From: Neonectria sp. B-13
Taxonomy: Eukaryota; Ascomycota; Sordariomycetes; Hypocreales; Nectriaceae
Assembly (NCBI GenBank): GCA_002682825.1
Contig: NOKP01000023.1
Location: 248,001-312,000, forward strand
Reading direction: 5' to 3'
DNA length: 64,000 bases
A program made the translations under genes and the position numbers. The notes below the pieces were generated by a model. That model had not been told where the DNA came from, searched no databases, and worked only from the letters and a program-made list of their open reading frames with translations. Positions 21,636 through 31,745 of this stretch are shown here, in pieces; position 1 is the stretch's first letter, and every line of letters starts with the position of its first letter.

Positions 21636-22783
21636 ATGGAAAATCTGCCACTCCCGAAGGCCGTTAAGCCTGCAAGCGAAAATCAGAAGAGATTCATTCA
21701 GTTTGTACCTGAAGGAATTGTTATCGCAGATGAGAACGGAAACTTCATAGATGCTTCTGTCATAAATTACGCCTCTCGACAGACTGGTATGACAAACCCA
21801 CCAGTGTATCCCACTTTACCACTGGCGCTGATGGTTCTTTCACTTCAAAATCATCCTCATGGGAAGGAGTTCTTGAGTCTCTGGGAAGCCCAGTGTGGCA
21901 CCGCCGTTGAGGATGCTATGCACGCGCCAAGGCTGCTCCAAGAGCAGACACAGAGACACTATTTTTACCGTCAGAGTAATACAATTCTGGCCCCACCAGG
22001 GCTCTTCCTCTGTGCCACCAGTATTCAGGCTCGGCGAAACTGCTGTTCGCAATCTTCTTCCGGTCTACCCCAGGGATTCGCTGTGGCTTATTCACAAATT
22101 CCTCGAAGCCGAATACCCTCAGGGAGGGCTCGTCAAATGCACAAACCCAGCCAAAGACTTCACGGGCGAATCCATCTTCTCTAAGCTGTCCATGTGAGTA
22201 AATCGCCCCGCTTCAAATCCTTGTCTAACCATGGCATAGCTTTTTACAAATGCCTCTTTATGGACAGCATCCCCGTGTTCGTGAACTCTGCTCTCTGTCC
22301 GAGCTCTCCAAACTCGAAGGGGCCAAGCTATACAAAGCGACCTCAACAATCAAGAGCGCTCTAGAAGTTTTACGAGGCCAAACGAAAGCTAGCATCTCTA
22401 GAACAACGCGCGTTACAAATCCTGCTGGTGGCCCAAAGCTCAACATATCATGCACCCATATTTGGATCAACTCTTCTGCACCTACAAACGTGATCGCTGA
22501 CATTGAGCCCCCGCAACTGCGGTATGCATCAGGTTGTCTTGAAGCCATGGGTTCAAGTAAAGGAGCTAAAAAGCTAATAATTCAAGTCCAAGACGAAAAG
22601 GATATTAATTCGAAAGACCTTGCAGAGGAGGAAGAGATGACTCAAGGAGCTGGAGACAATATGGGCGTCTATTTCATGATTGCGGTAGCTGGAAAAGCCA
22701 GAGACAATCTAGTCTCAAAGCAAATTATTAGTAAACTCCGTTGTAGCAATGTCATACGGGAAACAATGCAACTCGTTGTGTAA
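21636..22783 (+). CDS. Orphan protein, unknown function
   Basis: Three exons (21636-21975, 22022-22193, 22240-22783) can be joined to 351 residues with phase kept at both junctions. The introns are both 46 bases (gtaata...ccag and gtgagt...catag). The joined product runs smoothly: HYFYRQ-IFRLGETAVRNLL, YPRDSLWLIHKFLEAEYPQGG, then FSKLS-IFLQMPLYGQHPRVREL. It is mostly helical and hydrophilic, with no signal peptide or membrane span. No domain was recognised. Base composition is lower in GC than the housekeeping genes, and it sits in a repeat-bearing island, so it may be lineage-specific. The open frames and matching splice phases argue that it is or recently was a gene. Confidence 0.55.
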
Positions 22784-22903
22784 AATAGTCTCAACACTTG
22801 GGCTCAGTGTAAGGCTTGAGAGGGGCACTCGGACCTGAGTGTCAGCTTGGCCCTCATACTATATGACTGGAAATAGGTTCGACTTTCGCCACTGAAAACT
22901 ATA

Positions 22904-23026
22904 GCTCATTTGGTCTAATGGTAAGTTTCATCTATCAACCAATAAATAACCCTGTACTAACATCCATCAAGGTTAGGATCCACGCCTTCCAAGCGTGGGG
23001 TCGGAGTTCGATTCTCCGGATGAGCA
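22904..23026 (+). tRNA. tRNA-Gly(UCC), copy 1, with D-loop intron
   Basis: Halves 22904-22920 and 22972-23026 join to a 72-base tRNA. The acceptor stem is GCTCATT/GATGAGC, the anticodon stem CACGC/GCGTG with loop CTTCCAA (anticodon TCC), and the T stem CGGAG/CTCCG around TTCGATT. The anticodon loop is not interrupted. Instead a 51-base insert (22921-22971) splits the D-loop after TCTAATG. It starts GTAAGT, has a perfect TACTAAC at 22955-22961 and ends AG, 11 bases after the branch A. These are spliceosomal, not tRNA-type, signals. The A box is almost complete upstream of the insert and the B box is intact. Seven Ts at 23030-23036 would stop RNA polymerase III. Confidence 0.85.
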
Positions 23027-23131
23027 ATCTTTTTTTCTCACTCGTAGATTTTTGCTTCTTTTTTTATTTTAAACCAGGTGGATGGGGACATATACCTCCA
23101 ATTCCTGCGTTACTATCACTCACCAGTAAAA

Positions 23132-23257
23132 GCTCATTTGGTCTAATGGTAAGATGCACTTCTGTCTTTGATATATATCTCAGTTTATTAACACCTTGTT
23201 AGGTTAGGATCCACGCCTTCCAAGCGTGGGGTCGGAGTTCGATTCTCCGGATGAGCA
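23132..23257 (+). tRNA. tRNA-Gly(UCC), copy 2, with D-loop intron
   Basis: Halves 23132-23148 and 23203-23257 are identical to those of copy 1, base for base. The insert 23149-23202 is 54 bases, starts GTAAGA, holds ATTAAC at 23187-23192 and ends TTAG. Apart from its ends and the branch-like word it shows little likeness to the copy 1 insert. A run of five Ts follows at 23263-23267. Confidence 0.85.
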
Positions 23258-23355
23258 GTTTCTTTTTCTATTTTTACACTTTTGCTTCTTTCCCAACTAG
23301 ATGGAGGGGCCGATATATGTCCAAATATCCTTGTCCTTACTATCAACCAGTGCAA

Positions 23356-23484
23356 GCTCATTTGGTCTAATGGTAAGATGCACCGCTAGCTCGGTTAAAA
23401 ACCCTCAGTTAATTAACACCTCTCTTCAGGTTAGGATCCACGCCTTCCAAGCGTGGGGTCGGAGTTCGATTCTCCGGATGAGCA
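23356..23484 (+). tRNA. tRNA-Gly(UCC), copy 3, with D-loop intron
   Basis: Halves 23356-23372 and 23430-23484 are again identical to the other copies. The insert 23373-23429 is 57 bases, starts GTAAGATGCAC like copy 2, holds ATTAAC at 23412-23417 and ends TTCAG. A T run follows at 23489-23493. The three genes are 228 and 224 bases apart, in the same orientation. Confidence 0.85.
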
Positions 23485-23712
23485 TTTATTTTTGCCAAAT
23501 TTTCAGTTTTACTCTCTTTTACTTTTGCCGTTGCTTGGCGTTTGACTGCGTTGTCCGCATTGTTGCTCCCGTTCACATTGATAGCTTCTCTTTGCCCAAC
23601 ACAGCCTGGGTCAACAGTATAATTAAGATCCTCAGGCAGGACTTCAGGCTGTGTCACCAATGCATTGTCAGCCGATTGGGAGACCTCGTTGGCGGAGGCC
23701 GCCCGCAGTGAG

Positions 23713-24063
23713 CTAAGGAGCTCTCCAATGCTGGTAGAATGGCTCTGTTGCAATCCGCGATCGGTGTTTGGGATGAGCGGGGACTTTGGTAATTAAGCCC
23801 TCTACATTGTTTAGAAACATGAAAATGTAGCCCTTTAATATGTTTCTATAACTGGCACTTGATGGATTCTTGTTATTCACTGCGAATTTGGTGATGTAAC
23901 TAGAATAAGCTTGAAGAGCAATCAGCCTCTCCTCAAGAAGAGAGATATTGTTGATCTCTTTAGGATAACGATGCTCACATCCGATATCCATATTATTGAC
24001 TGAGCAGGACTTTAGCAGCTTCCCACGCTCGAAAGCGCCGTGGCACTGAAGGCAAAATATGAA
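23713..24063 (-). pseudogene. Relic of a Helitron-type protein (DUF6570-like segment)
   Basis: An open frame of 116 codons on the minus strand lacks a proper start and end. It reads CLQC, then NNMDIG, ISLLEERLIALQAYSSYI, ILKGYIFMFLNNVEGLITKVP. The order CxxC, NNMDxG, L..EE.LIA, and a glycine-hydrophobic stretch followed by LP-like residues is that of the segment before the helicase in fungal Helitron proteins. A TAG lies just upstream in frame. Downstream the reading continues only after a one-base shift (23753-23409, Ser/Asn-rich). No rolling-circle replication initiator or helicase motifs were found nearby, so it is a fragment. Confidence 0.45.
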
Positions 24064-27000
24064 CTAAAGTGCTGCTGTCTAAAGAAAGACACTTCTTGCA
24101 TTCCTGCAGAGCTGCTGTGGCCTCTAGTAAGGCAGGGACCAAGAAGGTTATTCACAGGATGGCAGTGAGATGGGTTGGCGCGCATTTTCGGTAGCAGAAA
24201 ATGCAGTGGCAGATGGGCATTGTCTTTTCGCCTGCGATGACCTCGTCGAACGAGTTCGAAGTCTCAATTTGAAGAGAGAGTGGGACTTTGCACCAGGATC
24301 TTGGCAGTGATGCGTCTGTCTTGGTACGAAAGTAAGACTCCCAGTATTGCAGAATCGCTTCGAGGGATTGTTGCTGGAGTTGGAAAGTCTCGTGTAATAA
24401 CCGAGGCTATTTGAAACCGGCCTGGCCCTGTAGATTGAGGAGCCGGAAGTCCACCTTCTTGTGCCCTGCATTGCTTGCGTGACGGCGGCGTCCGGGGTTG
24501 GAGTTCAATCCCGGCAGGGTCGAATGCTGTAAACGTGTATTAACACTCGTCCAGGCTTTGGCCGTTCTCTGTCCATATCGCTCAATGTACTCACAATCTC
24601 CTGATGAGGCACGGTTAAGTTCCTGTTTCGGAGCTGCAGCGTCGGGGTCTCCTGTTGAGGAACCTTATGTCTTGAACGGGCTCTCTCCTTGGCTCGCTGA
24701 CGATCTAAATTACGCAACGTACGACGAATTTCGTCAAGAGGAACTGTGGCTGATTCCCGTTGGGGGTTCGCGGAGCGCGCTTAGAGTTGCATTGTCGAAA
24801 CAGAACTCTGACTGGCTCATTTCGTGGTATTCTTTGAGCATCATCTTGACGGAACTGGTGTTCCAAATCTTTCATAGTATCACAGATCTCTCCACGCAGG
24901 TCTTTCGCTTGCTATGCTTAGGATGGAAAGGGTAGTCAAAAGGAAATGATATGGACTGGCGCATCCGGGCCGAAGACTGGATACATAATAAGGCGCCATT
25001 GTCAGCCGATATATGGGGTTGGATAGAAGAAAGAATTATGTCTTTTAAAAGAACTGTAGCTAAATCCGCAGCTGTAACCTGGCATCAGAGCAAGAGATTC
25101 TTGGAGTCAGCAACTACACTGACATGGCTCTCATGAGGATTTGGATACCTCCTGAAAGGATGTACAGATCAGCGCTGCCCGGCCTGGATATGCCGGTGGC
25201 CACTGTTTGTGACCAAAGAGGTTCAGCTGACGCCGGTGCAACACACCTGAAGAGAGTAAAAAATCCCAGTTTGGACCTGGACGGATGAGACCGACAAGTT
25301 GGTAGCATCCGTTTTAAGGTCAAGTCGCCGAGACACCTCTTCACGGCCGGGGCTGGATTCTTCACTCAGGTGGCGCCGTACCAAGCTATGCAGATCGTCA
25401 ACGAGGCAAGTGTCATCATAAACTGAACAGCAGAGGTTCATTTGTCGCCTTCGTAGCCCTAGCTTCATCATCTGAGCTTGATGGAGTGTTCGCGACCGTT
25501 GAGCTGTGCGAACAGAGGCCCTTCCCGGCGTTCTCAGGACAATGCCGAAGCTGCCTCTTGTCCGGATAGAGGCCATTTGTGTATAAGAATGAAGTGAGTA
25601 CGTCTTACGCCAAAGTCACGGGGGAACTCAATTTCATTACTTTTATCGGCATCAGTGCCTGCTCAATCAACTCTTGAATCATACGTCCTCAACGGTCGGG
25701 TCCCAAATAACCAATGGCTCGTCAGTCAGCATCGGGATGGAATTGATGTGCCGCTATCCATGCATGTGTACCCCTTCCCCCAAATGGATGAGTGGGAAAG
25801 CCAGTGGTTCTTCAAGCCAAGGGGAAACTGACTGCCCCTACCTCTAGGATCGCGATACGGCCATCTAGGCTTGGAAATGGCAGCTTCCCAACCAGGGCAC
25901 CTCGTGCCATGGAAAAGCTGCATCAATTGGATGAAGAGCTCGCCCGAAGGTGGCTTCGCATCGAGGAAGTGATTGGTGTGCTGAACCCTGCGCTATTATA
26001 GAGAGGGCGGGGCGGCCGAACCAGGGGGGTTGCAAAGCAATGCAAAGGGATGCGGCGCCAGGAATTTTCTGTTCATTTCTTCTCCGCAAGACCGAACAGC
26101 TTAATGAGTTAGCTGCCGGCCGGATACTAGTAGATCCCATGGTTGTACTTGATACATCCAAGCATTTTCTTGTCGGCTTCGCTGTGGGGTTGGACAGATG
26201 GAACCCTTTTCAAGGGCCTGGAGAGGGCCTCATGCATCCGGTGTCTTCGCACCACACCATTTGTCCCGACCCATCCATCCAGCTTCTCGACCTTTGTACT
26301 GCACGCCGACATCGCCTTGGTTGCTGAATGGACAGTAAAATCAAGTACAGTATGCACATAGTAAGCTGCAGGACGGGTGATTCAACCAAAGAGGATGTTG
26401 CATTTCCGCCTCATCAAGGGTCTTCAGTGTGCAAGCCGCCTCCGATGCGTGGAGTCTGGGGAAAGCGCTCGATGCCGAACGAGACCGGCTATGCAGCGTG
26501 ATATGTGTGTAACTTTGCAAATGGTGCCATCAGTCTCGTTTACGGGGTTAGAGGAGGACCAATCCTGGCCACCCGACGGATGGACGTAGCGACATCCGTT
26601 GAGTCTACTTATTCGAACACATGTGTGTCCAAAAGTCGTGACCAGCCGCAAGTGCTGCGTTTCTAGAAAAACCACCCAATTGAGCTCGGACCATTGCAAA
26701 TTCTTGGAGCCCTGACGTAGGATTTGGAGCAATAACCCACCGAACATCCCGGGAAGCCAGGTCTGGGCCTGCCCGGGCTCGGTCTGGGTGCCACTGTAGC
26801 GACTTGCGGTTCCGTCGACGACCCCTCGGTGGGGCCTCCTCCGAAGCAGCTCCGGTTGGTTTTGCTCGTACCTTGTACATTGCCTAAAGTACCGACCTCC
26901 GGGCTTTTTTTCTTTTGACTCACTTCAAGCTTCTGGCGGCGACTCCTTGGACAGGACCTCAAAACCTCCGCTCTCTTTCTCTTCTTCCTCAAACCAAACA

Positions 27001-27254
27001 TCTTGACCCCGTCTCTCAATCTCCCGGACTTTTTCTTGTCTCATCTTTTTTCTTGCTCTTCCGTGGTTGTTTACTTCGACTTGATCCTCCACGCACACCT
27101 TACACACCGACCCTCCGACCGTCCCTCCCCTGCCCCTCCTCCCTCTGCCAACTTTTGTGACTCCCCCTCCCCCACCAAACCCGGTCCAAACTCTCCAAAA
27201 CACCTTCAACACCACACCACATTTCCCGGTTTTGTCTTAAGACCCGGTGTCAAA
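24064..27254. other. Gene-poor island and DAHP synthase promoter
   Basis: About 3.2 kb without a supported gene. Short frames on both strands change phase often and show no recognisable domains, as expected for decayed mobile or duplicated DNA. One 61-codon plus-strand frame at 24951-25136 has a protein-like Trp-rich composition but no known motif. From about 26900 the DNA becomes pyrimidine-rich and forms the promoter and leader of the DAHP synthase gene. Confidence 0.5.
26916..26922. promoter_or_regulatory. TGACTCA, candidate CPC1/Gcn4 site
   Basis: A perfect Gcn4/CPC1 consensus lies 333 bases upstream of the DAHP synthase start codon. Genes of amino-acid synthesis are the known targets of this cross-pathway regulator, so position and gene agree. 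Binding is inferred. Confidence 0.55.
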
Positions 27255-28704
<1,450 letters not shown>

Positions 28705-29119
28705 GCTTGCGCTGGCATGTGCAAGGGGGAAAGGTGACGAGCCTGTTGTTGGGAAACCCAGATTGCTCTTTTCGCTCAGTAATGCCCTTGTCAGGGAGCT
28801 GCCCTGGCCTGATACGTGAAGAGATGTGACGGATGGATATCCTGGGAGTTTTGACTTTGAATTGGGGAAAAAGCTGGGGGCATGAAAAGTTGGCGCATCG
28901 AGGGTTGCATTCAAAAATTGGCATTATTCATTGAAATCGTTCCATGAATGGGCCATGACATTGATACTAGTGTGTGTTGTGTCTTTATGTATTTGTATGT
29001 ACCGTGCTGTTAGATGGTTTGGACAATTGCGGTTGAAACTGCCGCTCCGATGACATTTACACAACTCCCAAACTCCCCTGTATCCCGTTTAAATAGACAG
29101 CCGACCGTACCGTGACATT
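28705..29119. other. Convergent intergenic region
   Basis: Spacer holding the 3' ends of the DAHP synthase gene and the minus-strand gene at 29120. No gene is seen. Confidence 0.6.
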
Positions 29120-29738
29120 TCAACGAAAGTTGCCGGGCATCGGGGTATAGTTCGCCGTCTGGCGGCCGACCGGATTGCCCTCGCGCCACCGAACTACCCG
29201 CTTGAAGGCGGCCCAGCCCATCAGGCCGACGGTGCCGATGATGAACCCCCAGACGATGATCCTGTCCTTGTTGCTGTCGCGCTGGAAGCACATGGTTGTG
29301 ACGTCCTCCTCCTTGGCATTCTTGCAGAAGTCGATGCCCTGGCTAAGACAGAAGGCCTTGGTGCACTCGGAGCACGACTTGGACTTGGACCGCGGGGCGT
29401 GCGGCCGCGACAGCAGGGCGCCATCGTTGTCGTCGCGCGGGTGGTGGACGGTGGGCAGCTGCGGCGCCAGCTCCGGGTTGAAGACGATGGCGCGGCGCAG
29501 CAGGCGCGAGTCGTTGGATTCGGCCGGGCCCAGCGGGATGATGGTGCTGTTCTTGAAGCAGGTGCATTTGCAAAAGGTCGGCGCCGCTGGATCGCAGAGA
29601 CAGGTGTTAGCGAACGGGAGCATGTCTTAGAAAACGGGGAGGGCTGGAGGAGGGGGATTGGATGCGCGCACAGGACGCTGCGACGAGGGACGCGAAGACC
29701 CCCAGCAGGAGCATCATCAGCAGAGGTATACGAGCCAT
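29120..29738 (-). CDS. Cys-rich single-pass membrane protein with signal peptide
   Basis: Exons 29738-29672 and 29586-29120 on the minus strand join to 177 residues. The first exon is a signal peptide (MARIPLLMMLLLGVFASLVA). The second begins SAPTFCKCTCFKNSTIIPLG, then a polar middle, then a second Cys group (CSECTKAFCLSQGIDFC ... TMCF). One membrane span near the C terminus (VWGFIIGTVGLMGWAAF) and a short basic tail complete it. The paired CxC and CxxC..C..C groups suggest disulfides in the secretory pathway. No named family was recognised. The acceptor (ctaac branch, gatccag) was chosen because it joins the signal exon to the Cys-rich exon in frame. It is divergent from the mL50 gene with 296 bases between starts. 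Confidence 0.68.
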
Positions 29739-30034
29739 CGCGACTGATGAGAAGAGGACGGAAAGTTGTGTGAATGGTGAAAGAAATCAGGTCCGTCGCC
29801 GAACTGCGCACGTTCGCAGGCTATCTTGCTACCTAGTCGCAGCTGTCGATGCTGCTCCCGGCCATGAAGTGGGCCAGCCGCAGGCGGCAGAGACCCGCCT
29901 CAGCCTCGCACGTCGTCATTGGCCAGCCGCGCCACACTGGAAAAGTTCCCTTCCACTACAGCGAGCTTCAACCTCCATCATCCCGACTCTCGATCCCATC
30001 AACCGGCCGACTCCATCCCCCCACAACACACACA

Positions 30035-31226
30035 ATGCCTCGAATACCGCGGGTGCGGGGACTCTCGTCCCTGCAAGTCCGCATTGCGCCGTCCTGCACC
30101 GCCAATCGCACCGCCTTCGCCGCCCGCGCCGCCCTCTCGACGTCCGCCCGCGTGCACGGCAAGAACACCGAATGGATCCGCGGCAAGCTCTGGAAGGGCG
30201 AGGCCCCTGGGCCCGAGGACCCGTACACGCAGCGCATGGAGCCCGAGGACGTGTCCAACCTGCCCGAGGAGGCCCGCTACCGCCGCGCCGAAGCCGTCCC
30301 CCGTCCCGTCGGGCAGTCCCGCCTGGTGCTGCCCCCGCGCCGCACCGAGGCCGTGACGGAGAAGGAGCTGCAGTCGGTGGATCCGACGTACGTGCCCGCG
30401 ACCGAGCTGGAGGGCCTCGACGAGATCGAGCCTATTAAGACGTGGTGGGAGCGGCCGGGGCATTGGGGCGAGGAGAGCGAGTTCCGCGGTTTCGCCCCCA
30501 AGAAGGTCGAGGACAAGGCTGTCATCGAGCTATACCTGCGAAGGGCTGTCATTGAGACACTGGCCCTTCAGGAGGCCGGTCTGCTGAACGAATGGGTGGC
30601 CAAGAAGTGGCGTGCTGGCGAGCGGGCTGAGCTCGACCAGACCCTGGCGGTGGACATTGTGGTCCAGGACGGCAAGGCCACGCTTAAGGGCGACTTGGCG
30701 GCCGTCACCGGACGGTTGACGAGCGAGGTTGAGGAGCCCGAGCAAGCGGACAACGTATCCGCCGAGGAGGCGAAAGAGATTGTCAAGACGTGGGATGCCT
30801 CGTGGAAGGAAGTCGTTCTCAACGAGCACCTCAAGTTTGCCGTACGTCCCCCCACAACTTCATGGATTCTACCTCCATACTAACATCCCGCCTCAGATCC
30901 GCAAGCGCATCTACCAACTAACAGGCCGCCTGATCCCAGACGCCAAGCTTGGCGCCGCGAGCACGGCGCAGCACCTCCTGACGCTGACCGTCAGCCCGGC
31001 CAAGCGCGGCAAGAAGCTGGCCGAGATCCTGGAGATGAAGGGCGACCTGCCGGCGCTGTCCAACGTGACGGTGCACAACCGCAAGGTCGGCCCCATCGAC
31101 AAGGAGATCGCCGTGGGTCGATGGAAGCTCATCGAGGAGGAACTGACGAAGCGTGGCTTGCCTGTGACGGGCACGGCGGGCCTGGGGAAGAACAAGGAGC
31201 GAGACTGGCTGTCGGGCAAGATCTAG
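30035..31226 (+). CDS. Mitochondrial large-subunit ribosomal protein mL50
   Basis: Exons 30035-30841 and 30897-31226 give 378 residues. The N terminus (MPRIPRVRGLSSLQVR ... LSTSARVHGKN) is a mitochondrial presequence with a typical cleavage region. The conserved part runs from IKTWWERPGHWGEESEFRGF through VIELYLRRAVIETLALQEAG and the C-terminal RKRIYQLTGRLIPDAKL, LLTLTVSPAKRGKKL and NVTVHNRKVGPIDKE. The order fits the Ribosomal_L50 family (yeast Mrpl13, mammalian MRPL50), a protein of the mitoribosomal large subunit. The family call rests on recognised words, without an alignment. Confidence 0.68.
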
Positions 31227-31745
31227 GGAGAGATCAAACGAGGCCGATGGAAACGAAAGCGGTGTACAACGTTGTAAATTTGTACATGTATAACATAAAC
31301 ACATCAAGAGATGGTTTGCCTATTCATGAAGCTGGCGCGAGTTGTCTTGGTGGTGATGTTTTATTCCTCAACGTGGCTGGCTAACTGCTGACTATACGTT
31401 GCTCGTCTATGTTGCTAGATTTCTGCCGATCTTGGTTGATTCATGTAGTCTCTATTCAAGCGTTTGACCTTATTGCCACTGGCTTTGGAAATCATCAATA
31501 TGTGACAACTTTGGATCTATATCCTGTTGCTCAACATCTGGGTATATCGTAACTGACGTAACTCAGCGTCCGTCGGAATGGCAGAAGTCTGCGTCGGACT
31601 CGACCAACAGCCTATCCCTGGTGATGATCACATCACTGCAAGCACAAAGCATCTGTTTTTTACTCTTGTTTAACAGGATGGAGCACTAGCATGCTCTATT
31701 TTACTTCTTCTCTAACATCTATGCCAATTCTGTGGCATGATCCGT
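31227..31745. other. Convergent intergenic region
   Basis: Spacer between mL50 and the aminopeptidase 3' ends. No gene is seen. Confidence 0.6.

Noticed and set aside
22904..23026. Reading the tRNA-Gly insert as an ordinary tRNA intron
   Set aside because: The anticodon loop CTTCCAA and its stem are uninterrupted; the insert is in the D-loop and has GT-AG ends.
22904..23484. Three near-identical 55-base repeats with spacers, like a CRISPR array or simple tandem repeat
   Set aside because: Each repeat is the 3' part of a foldable tRNA with T-loop and acceptor stem, and the genome is eukaryotic.
24485..24530. T-arm-like GGAGTTCAATCCC sequence
   Set aside because: No acceptor or anticodon arm around it; at most a decayed tRNA fragment.
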